From UBA10205 sp035289625 (GTDB lineage: Archaea; Iainarchaeota; Iainarchaeia; Iainarchaeales; Iainarchaeaceae): a stretch of DNA of 64,000 nt. The stretch covers positions 35,726 through 99,725 of the forward strand of contig DATDWP010000008.1 in assembly GCA_035289625.1 (NCBI GenBank), given 5' to 3'. This document shows, one piece after another, positions 1 through 9,140 of the stretch. The translations under genes and the position numbers were made by a program. Under the pieces are notes generated by a model that was not told the DNA's origin, made no database searches, and was given only the letters and a program-made list of their open reading frames with translations. Every line of letters starts with the position of its first letter. The first letter of the stretch is position 1.

Positions 1-1068
1 CTGCTTTTGCGGCCTCGCGACATAGAGCCAACACTTGCAAATTTTCGGGTGCGCGGAGCCCTAAACCCCGGGGCAGTGAGACTTGGAAGCGGAAAAATAG
101 TTCTTTTTGCGCGCGTTGCAGAGACCCCGCACCACGGTGACAAATACTTTCTTGCCCCAAGATTTAGCGGAAAAAACTCAACAAAAATAGTAGTGGACAA
201 AATACCGCGCCATATATGCAGATGGAACAAGGATTGTTTTGTAATCCACGAAGATATCTCCCGGTTGCCAACAATATCACACTTTCGCAAAATAACACTA
301 GATGAATCCGGACTTGAAGTTGAAAAAATTAGCAAAAAGCCAGATTTTGCAGGAAGAGAAGAAGATGGGGACTTTGGCGTTGAAGATGCACGAATTACAT
401 ATTTTGAAAAAGAAAAAAAATATGCAATGACCTATGTCTCGGTTTCAATGTCAAGCGGGGTTTCAACTTCACTAGCACTCTCTTCTGATCTAAATAACTG
501 GCAGCGCAAGGGGATAATTTTCCGCCAGCAAAACAAAGATGTTGTAATATACCCACAAAAATTCAATGGTTACTTCGCCGCGCTGCACCGCCCTGAGGGC
601 ACAATGATATTTGATAAACCTCGGATATGGATTTCATATTCAAAAGACCTTCTTTTTTGGGGAAAAGACAGGCCCATTATGAGCCCGCGCAAAAACTCAT
701 GGGAGCAGGTGCGAATCGGTGCAGGAACCGTGCCAATTCTAACGAGCGAAGGCTGGCTTATGATATACCACGGAGTCCGGCACAGCGAAATCGGAAATGA
801 GGAATCCCCGAAAATTTATAGCGCAGGGGCCGTTCTATTTGACAAAAAAAACCCTCAAAAAATTATTGGAATAACACCATCCAAAGAACCGCTTTTTTCC
901 CCAGAATATGAATTTGAAAAAAATGGGTTTGTAAAAGGAGTCGTATTCCCAAGTTCACTTGTGCAATCACTTGACAAAAAATCCGCACTCATCTACTGCG
1001 GGGCGGCAGATTCGAATATCGAAGTGCGAAAAATTGCAATCAAAGACATTCTCAATTCGCTTTCTTGA
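1..1068 (+). CDS. GH130-family glycoside phosphorylase/hydrolase, 5' end at window edge
   Basis: Probable beta-mannoside phosphorylase or related GH130 enzyme acting on mannosyl linkages. The five-bladed propeller family is recognised from ALNPGAV near the N-terminus, GVEDARIT around residue 123 (family motif G-x-E-D-x-R with the catalytic Asp), a K-D-V-V-x-x-P block followed by LHRPEG, RIGAGTVPI and the IYHGV segment. The frame is open to base 1. A TTG at base 7 gives 353 residues, but the family usually has a few more N-terminal residues, so the true start may lie outside the window. A GT4 gene follows after about 140 bases, and GH130-GT4 neighbours are common in bacteria and some archaea. 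Substrate cannot be read from sequence. Confidence 0.82.
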   Translation: MLLRPRDIEPTLANFRVRGALNPGAVRLGSGKIVLFARVAETPHHGDKYFLAPRFSGKNSTKIVVDKIPRHICRWNKDCFVIHEDISRLPTISHFRKITLDESGLEVEKISKKPDFAGREEDGDFGVEDARITYFEKEKKYAMTYVSVSMSSGVSTSLALSSDLNNWQRKGIIFRQQNKDVVIYPQKFNGYFAALHRPEGTMIFDKPRIWISYSKDLLFWGKDRPIMSPRKNSWEQVRIGAGTVPILTSEGWLMIYHGVRHSEIGNEESPKIYSAGAVLFDKKNPQKIIGITPSKEPLFSPEYEFEKNGFVKGVVFPSSLVQSLDKKSALIYCGAADSNIEVRKIAIKDILNSLS

Positions 1069-1171
1069 AAATTTTAGCTCAAAAAAATTTGCAATTTGCA
1101 ATTAATGCGACAATTTCTCAAAAATCCCCCAAACAAAATCCTAATAAAGAACTTCAAGGCATATCTCTACA

Positions 1172-1184
1172 AATATTTTTAAAA
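1172..1184 (+). promoter_or_regulatory. TATA-type promoter of the GT4 gene
   Basis: An A/T-only run (ATATTTTTAAAA core) is centred about 29 bases before the ATG at 1208. This fits an archaeal TATA box with a very short or absent leader. Confidence 0.5.
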
Positions 1185-1207
1185 AAAATAAACGCACAGA
1201 GATTTGA

Positions 1208-3400
1208 ATGTCCACAAAAGTAGTTTTCCTGTCAACTTATCCGCCGCGAGAATGCGGCATTGCAACTTTTACAAAAGATCTATCCGAATCTATCCAGAAA
1301 AAATTCGGGAACGTGCTTAGCGCAAACATTGTCGCACTCAATGAATCTGAATCTCGGCTCTACAAATACCCAAAAAAAGTCCTCGATTCAATTACAGAGC
1401 AGGAAATCCCAAGCTATGAACTGGCAGCGCAAAAACTAAACTCCATGAAAAATGTTGGTGTAGTGAATATCCAGCACGAATTTGGTATTTTTGGAGGAGA
1501 GTGTGGAGAGCATTTGTTAAAATTCATGTCAGAGCTAAAAAAGAGCAAAGTGACAACACTTCATACCGTACTAGATGACCCATCTGAAAAAATGAAATCA
1601 GTAGTGCAACAAATATGCTCGATGAGCAATAAAGTTGTTGTAATGACAAAAACAGCAAAGCAATTGCTCTCGGATCGCTACGGTATATCGAATCGAAAAA
1701 TAGAAGTGATTGCCCACGGAGTCCCTACAATAAAATTTGGCCATTCAGAAAAACTCAAAAAAAAGTACGGGATTACAAATTCAAATATCCTTTTAACATT
1801 CGGAATGCTTAGTAGGGGCAAAGGAATTGAAAATGTAATAAACTCCCTTCCCCAAGTACTTGCACGCTATCCGGATACCACTTATTTAATAGTTGGAGAA
1901 ACCCATCCGCGCGTTCGCGAACATGAAGGGGAAAGCTATAGAACAGAACTAATTGAACTTGCAAAAAAGCTCAAAGTTGGAGGCAATGTCAAATTTTTAG
2001 ACAAGTTCCTCACTTTAAAAGAAATCATAGAATGCCTTCGCCTTGCAAGCGTGTATGTTTCGCCTTCACTTGACCCTAGGCAGATTTGCAGTGGAACAAT
2101 AAGCTATGCAATGGGCGCCGGAAAAGCAATAATTGCCTCGAACAATAAATACAACAGCGAAGTGCTCTCGCAAGGCAGAGGAATAGTACTTACACAAAAT
2201 TCCCCCGAGGAATTCTCCTCAAACATATTAGAGGTACTTAGCAATAAAAAAATGCGTGAGACTTTTGAAAAAAATGCCTTTGAATACAGCAGGAGCATGA
2301 CCTGGCCAAATGTTTCCACACAATATTTTGATATATTCTGCAACCTTTCCGATTTTGATTCAACAGCATTTAGCAACCTACCGCGAATAAATTTTAGCCA
2401 CTTTAGCGAACTTACCGACGATTTTGGCATAATACAATTTTGCCGCTACTCAACCCCTGACAAAGAGAGCGGATATACTCTTGATGATAATTCGCGCGCC
2501 CTTGCAGTTGCACTTAAAGCTTATGAAAAATCCCCGACCAAAAAAATGCTAAAATTTACAAAAACATACATGGATTTTATAGAAAAATGCCAAACCAATG
2601 ACGGCAAATTCCACAATGTACTTGATGGGAACCGCGAATTTGCAGATGAAATTGGCAGCGAGGATAGTTTTGGGCGCACGATCTGGGCCCTTAGCCTAGC
2701 ACTAAATAGCACAGTACCAGATCAGTATAGGTTGCAGGCAAAAAAAATGCTTGAAAGGACAATGACAAATGAAACAGAAATAACATCTCCACGCGCGCAA
2801 GCCGAAACACTAATTGGCATGATAAATTCACATAGCTATCTTGGAAATAACACAAGCGCCATCTCAAGTGGCAAGCTTTTGGACTCTCTTATTTCCCATT
2901 ACGAAAATAGCAAAGATGGAAAATGGAATTGGTTTGAAAACTACCTCACTTACGGAAATAGCAGAATTCCTGAAGCGCTCTTTGAGGCAAAACAGCATGA
3001 TAAGAGCGGAATAGCAGAGCGCATTGCCCGCGAATCGATGGATTTTCTTACAAAAACGCTCTTTATCGGAGGAAAACTTGTCCCCATTGGACAAGAGAAC
3101 TGGTATGTAAAGGGCAAAGTGAGATCGATTTATGACCAACAACCAATAGAAGCAGCAGGAATGACAACTGCATATCTTAAAGCATTTGAAAAAACCGGTG
3201 AGGAGCAATACCTCAAAAAAGCACGTGCCTCCTTTGATTGGTTTTTGGGCAAAAACTCAGGTAACCAGGTACTATATGATGAATCTACTGGCGGTTGCTT
3301 TGATGGCCTTACAAGAAAAGGTGTAAATGCAAACCAGGGAGCAGAATCAACTATTTCATATCTATTTGCAAGGCTTTTAATTTCAAATAATTCAAATTAG
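1208..3400 (+). CDS. GT4 glycosyltransferase with C-terminal alpha/alpha-barrel domain
   Basis: Two-part protein of 730 residues. Residues 1 to about 380 are a GT-B fold glycosyltransferase of family 4: N-terminal STYPPRECGIATFT loop, a central GMLSRGKGIE acceptor-domain start, and a nucleotide-sugar binding region with SPSLDPRQICSGT in place of the classic E-x7-E. Residues from about 395 onward look like a six-hairpin (alpha/alpha) barrel, with repeated helical hairpins, YTLDDNSRAL and W-N-W-F-E-N. This two-domain architecture is known beside GH130 genes, and a GH130 gene lies upstream. The likely role is synthesis or remodelling of a mannose-type glycan. Its stop shares the TTAG tetranucleotide at 3397-3400 with the convergent gene. 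Confidence 0.8.
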   Translation: MSTKVVFLSTYPPRECGIATFTKDLSESIQKKFGNVLSANIVALNESESRLYKYPKKVLDSITEQEIPSYELAAQKLNSMKNVGVVNIQHEFGIFGGECGEHLLKFMSELKKSKVTTLHTVLDDPSEKMKSVVQQICSMSNKVVVMTKTAKQLLSDRYGISNRKIEVIAHGVPTIKFGHSEKLKKKYGITNSNILLTFGMLSRGKGIENVINSLPQVLARYPDTTYLIVGETHPRVREHEGESYRTELIELAKKLKVGGNVKFLDKFLTLKEIIECLRLASVYVSPSLDPRQICSGTISYAMGAGKAIIASNNKYNSEVLSQGRGIVLTQNSPEEFSSNILEVLSNKKMRETFEKNAFEYSRSMTWPNVSTQYFDIFCNLSDFDSTAFSNLPRINFSHFSELTDDFGIIQFCRYSTPDKESGYTLDDNSRALAVALKAYEKSPTKKMLKFTKTYMDFIEKCQTNDGKFHNVLDGNREFADEIGSEDSFGRTIWALSLALNSTVPDQYRLQAKKMLERTMTNETEITSPRAQAETLIGMINSHSYLGNNTSAISSGKLLDSLISHYENSKDGKWNWFENYLTYGNSRIPEALFEAKQHDKSGIAERIARESMDFLTKTLFIGGKLVPIGQENWYVKGKVRSIYDQQPIEAAGMTTAYLKAFEKTGEEQYLKKARASFDWFLGKNSGNQVLYDESTGGCFDGLTRKGVNANQGAESTISYLFARLLISNNSN

Positions 3401-5031
3401 CCCTTTAAATTTTTCATTGCCCTAAAGAGCGCTGCCCTGTCCCCCAGTATAATTGAATTTGGATGGCGCTGCAAAATACTTGCAGGAACTTTTGTATAAG
3501 GTTTTTTGCAAACCGCACCATAAAGCGCGCTCGATTTTTTCTTTGTGCTCGCAATCAAAATTACTTTTTTTGACCTAGAAATTTGATCCATTCCGATTGT
3601 AAAAGCATGTGAAGGATTTTTTGATAGCCTTACACCCCTTCTTTTAAGCACCCCTTTTGGTATTTTCACTATTCGAGTTTTTGAAAAAAATGAACTTCCG
3701 GGTTCGTTGAATGCAATATGACCATTTTCCCCAATTCCTAAGAGCAGCAGATCAATTCCTCTACGGGCAACTCGCGCAAGGCGCGATGACTCTTTTTGTG
3801 GATTTTTTACTTGATTGAATAAAAAGACATTTTCGGGTTTGAAATTCACTTTTTCAATAAATGATTTTTTTAAAAAATCCCCAAAACTCTCATTTGCTAA
3901 AACTCCAATATATTCATCGAGTTCTAAAAATTTTGCACCGGAAAAATCTACTTCCCCACGCCTATATATCTGTACAAGGTTTTTGTAAACCCCTATTGGA
4001 GTTTTGCCAGCAGCAAGGCATAGAGTTGAACTAGGATTTTTTTGCAGCTGCGCTGCAATAATTTTGGCCGCTTTTTTTGAAAGAGCGTTATAGTTTTTCA
4101 CTTCCACAATTTCTTCCAAATTCCTCTGCCCTAAAAACTTTTTGAGTGAACTTTCATTTGGCGAAAAATAGTTTTTCGAACTTATCTTTTTGGAAGCAAC
4201 AAACGAACCTGCAAGCAGGCAATTTTTAGGGCTAAAATTATTTAGATAACCATAAGTAAAGCCTGCATCAAAAAAATCCCCCGCGCCAGTAGAATTGAAA
4301 GCAGTTACATCCAAAGCAGGCATATGGCAGGAAATATTTTTTGAAAAATATGAAGCTCCCTTTTTGCCTTTTTTGAGAACAACTTCAGTTGCCCCTTTTG
4401 AAAAGAGCCAATTTATCCCTTTTGTTTCTGGTTTTTTTCCACTTATATGTTGCAATTCAATTTCATTTGCAAAAAATACATCTATTAGCGGCAAAAAACT
4501 TTTAACTCCCCAATTACCATACGTATCAAAACACGCATCAAAAAATACCTTTGCTTTGCGCCTTTTAATAGACCGCAAAAGATTGGCAAAACCCTTTCTC
4601 AATTTAGGAAGATGGAAAAATGCCCCAAAATAGACAATGTCGCCGCTGCGAATCTTTGGAAGAATTGTACGTGCAACCTTTTTGCAATCCAATTGCGCAA
4701 CAGCCCCTTTTTGGGAAAGTATTGCGCGCTCGCCAAGCTTTTGGACCAAAATATTTGAAATGCCATTCCCCCCGGAAGATTTCATCAGTAAATTTTTTAC
4801 TCCTTCCCTTGAAATTTCATTTTGCAAAAAAGAAGTGAAAATATCACTGCCAATATTTGCAACAATTGCCCCTTCAACCCCAAGACGGCAAATTCCCACT
4901 GAAAAATTTGCAGCATTCCCGCCAAGAGTGTAATAAAAATCTGTTTTGTGTTCCTCGCCAAAATTTATCGGCAAGGTAAGATGTGAAAAAAAATCAATGT
5001 TGATATCTCCAATTGCAAAAACTCTGCCCAT
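3397..5031 (-). CDS. Fusion: PfkB-family sugar kinase + glucosamine-6-phosphate deaminase (NagB-like)
   Basis: One 544-residue chain with two complete enzymes. Residues 1-300 are a ribokinase/PfkB kinase: GGNAANFSVG at 37-46 and the second signature NSTGAGDFFDAG at 246-257, whose GAGD Asp is the catalytic base. Residues about 312-544 are a full-length NagB: AAGKTPIGVYK at 340-350, LDEYIG at 371-376, GIGENGHIAFNEPGSS at 432-447 (catalytic His438, Glu443) and PASILQRHP at 516-524. Together these could phosphorylate an amino sugar and convert glucosamine-6-phosphate to fructose-6-phosphate and ammonia. A PIG-L deacetylase gene is divergent 82 bases away. I infer a GlcNAc/GlcN degradation route; the kinase substrate is not proven. 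Confidence 0.88.
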   Translation of the reverse strand: MGRVFAIGDINIDFFSHLTLPINFGEEHKTDFYYTLGGNAANFSVGICRLGVEGAIVANIGSDIFTSFLQNEISREGVKNLLMKSSGGNGISNILVQKLGERAILSQKGAVAQLDCKKVARTILPKIRSGDIVYFGAFFHLPKLRKGFANLLRSIKRRKAKVFFDACFDTYGNWGVKSFLPLIDVFFANEIELQHISGKKPETKGINWLFSKGATEVVLKKGKKGASYFSKNISCHMPALDVTAFNSTGAGDFFDAGFTYGYLNNFSPKNCLLAGSFVASKKISSKNYFSPNESSLKKFLGQRNLEEIVEVKNYNALSKKAAKIIAAQLQKNPSSTLCLAAGKTPIGVYKNLVQIYRRGEVDFSGAKFLELDEYIGVLANESFGDFLKKSFIEKVNFKPENVFLFNQVKNPQKESSRLARVARRGIDLLLLGIGENGHIAFNEPGSSFFSKTRIVKIPKGVLKRRGVRLSKNPSHAFTIGMDQISRSKKVILIASTKKKSSALYGAVCKKPYTKVPASILQRHPNSIILGDRAALFRAMKNLKG

Positions 5032-5113
5032 AACATCATACCACTAGCATATCCTGCCGAGCACTATTGCGAAGGCTTGGTATTTATTCTTTTGCTAGCA
5101 CCATCTATTTCTT

Positions 5114-5695
5114 ATGCCAAAGGCACTTGTAATAGTTGCCCACCCTGATGATGAAACAATTTGGATGGGCGGCAAAATAATCCGCGAAAAAAATTTGGAG
5201 TGGACAATACTTAGCCTTTGCCGCAAGGACGATCCTGATAGAAAGCCAAAATTTTTGCGCGTGTGCACAGAACTTGGCGCGCGTGGATTTATTTCAGACC
5301 TTGACGATGACCACCCTCAAGATCCTCTAAAAGATCTTAGCGAAGTATCGGCAAGAATTGAACCTATTTGTGCAGATAAGGAATTTGATATTGTTTTTAC
5401 GCACGGAGAAAAAGGAGAATATGGGCATAATAGGCACAAAGAAGTGCACAGATCTGTACTTGAACTCATAGAAGGCGGAATGTTAAAGTGCAAGGAACTT
5501 TTTGTATTTGATTATATAAGAAAAGAAAACCCTTTTCGCTGCGAACCAAACCCAAAAGCCACTATAAAATTTGAACTTTCAGATGAAGAATACGAGAGGA
5601 AAAAATATTTAATCCACAAAGTATATGGTTTTGAGAAAGGCGGCTTTGAATATATAAGTTGCTGCCCTATTGAAAATTTTAGGAAAGTGCTATAA
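5114..5695 (+). CDS. PIG-L/LmbE-family zinc-dependent N-deacetylase
   Basis: 193 residues of the PIG-L family, which removes acetyl groups from N-acetylglucosamine-type substrates. The AHPDDE motif at residues 9-14 supplies zinc ligands and the general base, and a GEYGHNRHKEVH segment near residue 105 supplies the downstream zinc-binding His. Length is typical of archaeal members, which include diacetylchitobiose deacetylases. A TATA-like TATTTATT at 5081-5089 lies about 29 bases before the ATG. The gene overlaps the next by one base (TAATG), so the two are co-translated. It is divergent from the PfkB-NagB fusion, which suggests amino-sugar work; an alternative is deacetylation of a glycan or lipid precursor for the downstream GT4. 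Confidence 0.85.
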   Translation: MPKALVIVAHPDDETIWMGGKIIREKNLEWTILSLCRKDDPDRKPKFLRVCTELGARGFISDLDDDHPQDPLKDLSEVSARIEPICADKEFDIVFTHGEKGEYGHNRHKEVHRSVLELIEGGMLKCKELFVFDYIRKENPFRCEPNPKATIKFELSDEEYERKKYLIHKVYGFEKGGFEYISCCPIENFRKVL

Positions 5696-6864
5696 TGAAA
5701 TTACAAAATGGGAAAAATGGAAAATTCACCGCAGCACTGCTCTACCCCTATCCCCCAGAACTTGACGGCGTTAGCTTGCAGGGGGAATTTTTGCGCCAGG
5801 GCCTTGTTTATAATGGCTATACTATATTTCCGGCAAGCAGAAAGGCAAATTTTGAAAAAGAATTCATATACAAAAGCCAAAAACCAGATGTTGCAATAGG
5901 AGTTGGATTTTGGGGAGATACCCCGGATATTGTAACGCATCCAAAAGAGCACGGCATTACTCCGGTGCCTTGGCTAAATGCAGATGGATGGGTTGCAAAC
6001 TACCATGAAATACTAGAATCGCTCCCTTTGATTTTTACAACAAGCAATTGGGTAAAACAAACTTATATCCGTGATGGGTTTTCCGGCAAGAACATTGTGC
6101 CAATGCCAATTGGAATTGACACAGATCAAATGAGCCCAATTCCAAAATCTGATCCTCGCATAGTAGCAATGAGAGAATATCTTGGAGTAAAACCTGATGA
6201 GAAAATGATTCTTACAATTGGCGGGGATACTACTAGCAAGGGGTTCCAAGAAGTACTAAGGGCGCTTGGCAAAATAGGAAATAAATTTACCAATTGGAAA
6301 TATGTAGGCAAGAGCTGGGAGAACAAAGAGCCTAATTATCACTACAAGGCAGAGGCGCAGATAATCAAAGAATTTGGCTTTCGTAAAAAAATAAAATACA
6401 TTGATGGCGCGATATCTCGTGAAACTCTTCGCGTGCTTTTGAACTCAGCTGATATTTATGCAGCGCCCAGTAGAATCGAAGGATTTGGGATGCTGCAAGT
6501 TGAGGCAATGTGCTGCGAGGTTCCTGTGCTCGGAATTGATGCAATGGGGCTAAAGGATACAATAATCCATGGAAAGAGCGGGCTTTGCACAAAAGTCGGG
6601 GAAACTATAGAACTTGAACAGGAATGGGCTTACAAGGATATGGGTTTTGAAAAAAACCACATAATAAAATTTGACAAACCAAAAACCTTTGCAGTGCGCG
6701 CAGATATTGACGATCTTGCAGTGCACCTTCTCAAACTCTTAGAAGATAATGAATTTTCCGCACAATTAGGAAAAAGTGCGCGAGAGCATGCAGTAAAAAA
6801 TTTTGATTACAAAAAAACTTCCCTGCAGTTTGCAAGAATAATTGAGCAAAAATTAAATCTCTAA
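5695..6864 (+). CDS. GT4-family glycosyltransferase
   Basis: 389 residues, GT-B fold. Visible landmarks are SNWVKQTY around 117-124, PMPIGIDTDQM near 136-146 at the start of the C-terminal Rossmann domain, LTIGGDTTSKG at 173-183, and the E-x7-E pair Glu262/Glu270 inside RIEGFGMLQVEAM, which binds the nucleotide sugar. It starts on the A of the TAATG overlap with the PIG-L gene, so the pair may act on one substrate, as in deacetylase-glycosyltransferase pairs of glycan synthesis. The donor sugar is unknown. Its 3' end overlaps the convergent glycosidase gene by 12 bases. Confidence 0.85.
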   Translation: MKLQNGKNGKFTAALLYPYPPELDGVSLQGEFLRQGLVYNGYTIFPASRKANFEKEFIYKSQKPDVAIGVGFWGDTPDIVTHPKEHGITPVPWLNADGWVANYHEILESLPLIFTTSNWVKQTYIRDGFSGKNIVPMPIGIDTDQMSPIPKSDPRIVAMREYLGVKPDEKMILTIGGDTTSKGFQEVLRALGKIGNKFTNWKYVGKSWENKEPNYHYKAEAQIIKEFGFRKKIKYIDGAISRETLRVLLNSADIYAAPSRIEGFGMLQVEAMCCEVPVLGIDAMGLKDTIIHGKSGLCTKVGETIELEQEWAYKDMGFEKNHIIKFDKPKTFAVRADIDDLAVHLLKLLEDNEFSAQLGKSAREHAVKNFDYKKTSLQFARIIEQKLNL

Positions 6865-7965
6865 AGGGTTCTTCCCTCTCCTTATTGCCGCGTATGCCAA
6901 AAGATACCCACCCGCGCTCCATGCCTGGAACCTTCCGCCAGCCGGCATTTTTGTAATTGGGCTAATCCACTCATTAAATTCCCACTCTGGTTTTCCTAAT
7001 GAGCATGCAGATGAGAGCAATCTGAACTGCTGCAGAGCATACTCTTTTCTATTTGCACTAAGAAGAGCGCATATATAAAATGCTCCAATAAATGGCCAGA
7101 TTCCCCCATTTAGATATGAGTGTGCATTTTTTGCAAGGCACTCATTAAAATAATCTTTCCACTCACTATCTCCCTCTTTAATGGGCGGGTATATTGAGCG
7201 CAATGGGTAGGGGGTTGCAATATTTTTCCTTTCAATATAATCAAGAATTGAATTTGCCTGCGCTTTGCTTGCAAGTCCAAAAACAATTGCAAGTACGTTG
7301 CCAAGCGAATCAAACCAATGCTCATGCTCGCTGTATTTCCCATGATCTTTCCAGTGCCAGGGCAAAAAATAACCTAAATCATCTGACCACAAATAATAAT
7401 CAACAGCTTTTTTGAATTTTTTTAATTGTGCGCTTTTGGCCCCTGTTGCCTTGAGCGCAGCATAGTAGAGCGCTTGCGTATTTATTGTATGCCCGTATTT
7501 GTGCGGAAAGCAATCCTGCCAATCAGATGTAGGGAGCTGCTCAGGGAGTAAATCTTCCCCGGCATCTTGGTATTGGACCCACTGCAATGCTGCACTTATT
7601 TTCTTTTTGTGCAATTTCCAAAGTGCTGGCCCAAATCTTTTTTTATAGAAGTGCTCACCTAAAATGAACCAGAGGCTCGAATCAATAGTTGCAAAAGTAG
7701 CAGGCTTATCAATCGAACCAATAAAATCAACTGCATTAGGGATCTGCCCTTTGCTGCTCTGCGCTTTTGCAAGTGTTTGCAGGCTTTTTTTGAAAACATC
7801 CTTAAAATTCTGGTAGAGAAGCGTTGCTCCCATTAATGAAATATTAGAATCGCGGGACCAAACCTGGGTATAGCCATCTTTATCCCCGGAAGCATAAAGG
7901 CCATATTTTGTGGAGCATTTTTGCAAAACCCAAAACGCCCTTTCTTTTCCCTTTTCAAAATCCAT
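6853..7965 (-). CDS. Six-hairpin (alpha/alpha) glycosidase, amylo-1,6-glucosidase/GH63/GH100-like
   Basis: 370 residues with the layout of an alpha/alpha6-barrel glycosidase: GYTQVWSRDSN near the N-terminus, ATIDSSLWF, YLNGGIWPFIGAF and a final WSAGGYLLAY helix. The W-x-R-D segment carries the likely acid catalyst in related families. I cannot assign a GH number; glucosidase, invertase-like or trehalase-like activities are all possible. The ATG at 7965 is preferred over an in-frame TTG six bases upstream because a TATA-like CAATAAATAG sits at 7988-7997, about 28 bases before it. It converges on and overlaps the GT4 gene. Confidence 0.7.
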   Translation of the reverse strand: MDFEKGKERAFWVLQKCSTKYGLYASGDKDGYTQVWSRDSNISLMGATLLYQNFKDVFKKSLQTLAKAQSSKGQIPNAVDFIGSIDKPATFATIDSSLWFILGEHFYKKRFGPALWKLHKKKISAALQWVQYQDAGEDLLPEQLPTSDWQDCFPHKYGHTINTQALYYAALKATGAKSAQLKKFKKAVDYYLWSDDLGYFLPWHWKDHGKYSEHEHWFDSLGNVLAIVFGLASKAQANSILDYIERKNIATPYPLRSIYPPIKEGDSEWKDYFNECLAKNAHSYLNGGIWPFIGAFYICALLSANRKEYALQQFRLLSSACSLGKPEWEFNEWISPITKMPAGGRFQAWSAGGYLLAYAAIRRGKNPLEI

Positions 7966-7987
7966 AGACAAGAAGATGGAATAGGTA

Positions 7988-7997
7988 CAATAAATAG
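7988..7997 (-). promoter_or_regulatory. TATA-type promoter deciding the glycosidase start
   Basis: On the minus strand this reads CTATTTATTG, centred 28 bases before the ATG at 7965. Bases 7998-8152 downstream hold no recognisable gene or RNA. Confidence 0.45.
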
Positions 7998-8152
7998 CTT
8001 TTGATTCTATTCTTGCTGTAAAGGCAAACCTTAACCCATAAGGCCCCCTGTCCTTTTCCAGTCATGGATTTTTTGTCAATTTTTAGGCCCAATTTGCCCT
8101 ACAGGCCAAGCAACTTGATTTAGACAATTCAAAAAATTTGAAAATTAAACAT

Positions 8153-8554
8153 TTATTTTTTGGGCTTGAAATTGAGAGCCGCCGAATTTATGCAATAGCG
8201 TTTTCCTGTCGGGTTTGGGCCGTCATCAAATATATGCCCCAAGTGCGAGCCGCACTTTGCGCACACAACTTCAGTGCGCTTCATAAAAAGGCTATTATCT
8301 TCTTTGAGTTTAACTGAACCGGTTTTTGCAACATCATAAAAACTAGGCCAACCTGTACCTGAATCAAATTTTGTCTTAGAATCAAACAGCACATTCCCGC
8401 ACGCAACACACTGATACATCCCGGTCTCTTTATTGTGAACATATTTTCCGGTGAATGGAATTTCAGTGCCGCCCTCAAAGCAGACATGATATTGCTCTGA
8501 GCTGAGCTTTTCTTTCCATTTCGCACTATCGCTTGTCTCAATTTTATCTTGCAT
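8153..8554 (-). CDS. msrB: Peptide-methionine (R)-S-oxide reductase
   Basis: 133 residues, complete MsrB. It reduces the R epimer of methionine sulfoxide in proteins using thioredoxin-type reductant. The structural zinc site is Cys49-x2-Cys52 and Cys98-x2-Cys101. GTGWPSF is at 66-72, GSHLGHIFDDGP at 102-113, and the catalytic cysteine is Cys121 in RYCINSAALNF. No MsrA was seen in the window. It lies 5 bases after the upstream orphan gene on the same strand and probably shares its transcript. Confidence 0.96.
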   Translation of the reverse strand: MQDKIETSDSAKWKEKLSSEQYHVCFEGGTEIPFTGKYVHNKETGMYQCVACGNVLFDSKTKFDSGTGWPSFYDVAKTGSVKLKEDNSLFMKRTEVVCAKCGSHLGHIFDDGPNPTGKRYCINSAALNFKPKK

Positions 8555-8559
8555 AAAAA

Positions 8560-9084
8560 TTATCTATGATGGACATTAAAGGTTCTTTTTCCTATATCTA
8601 GCTCAGGGCGAGTTTTCCCAAATGCAGCCAAACCTCTTTTTACTTCTAATTTAACATTTCTCAGTGGAACTCCATCTCTTATTATTATAACCGGCTTTTT
8701 TAAAGTAGCATTTAATCTACGCGCGGCATGCATAATTGTTTGAGGTAAAACTTTTTTTCGCATTGCACTTTCAACTCTGCTAATAAAATCAGCTTCGGAA
8801 ATTGAACGCCCTGACATTATTTTCAAGATTTTCCCCGTTGCTTGTTCTACTGTAATTTGTGCAATATTATGCGCCCCGCCCCTTCTATCAACTTTGTGGC
8901 GTGACTTTGGCTTACTTTCAGTCTTTAACCATGCATGAATTTGAGTATAGGTGAAACCTAAATGCCTGAACTTTCCATAAAGAGCAGCCGCAGCATCAGC
9001 TAAATTCATAGATTTATCAATTTTCGCAAAATAATCGTCAAGAACCATTTTTTTATTTTTATCTTTTTCACTTAAATCTGCCAT
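8560..9084 (-). CDS. Basic orphan protein of unknown function, possible helix-turn-helix
   Basis: 174 residues, not recognised. An N-terminal helical region holds a possible helix-turn-helix (LGFTYTQIHAWLKTE, about residues 42-56). It is followed by a Lys/Arg/His-rich linker (KPKSRHKVDRRGGAHN) and a mixed C-terminal part rich in Arg and Lys. Strong basic charge suggests nucleic-acid contact, but no family was identified. A TATA-like ATTTATAATC at 9105-9114 lies 25 bases before the ATG, so the gene has its own leaderless promoter, and msrB follows 5 bases later. One of about nine similar small basic orphans in the window. Confidence 0.65.
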   Translation of the reverse strand: MADLSEKDKNKKMVLDDYFAKIDKSMNLADAAAALYGKFRHLGFTYTQIHAWLKTESKPKSRHKVDRRGGAHNIAQITVEQATGKILKIMSGRSISEADFISRVESAMRKKVLPQTIMHAARRLNATLKKPVIIIRDGVPLRNVKLEVKRGLAAFGKTRPELDIGKRTFNVHHR

Positions 9085-9140
9085 GCAATAATAACAAATC
9101 CGGAATTTATAATCCTAATCATCTAAGAGTTAAAAGCATC

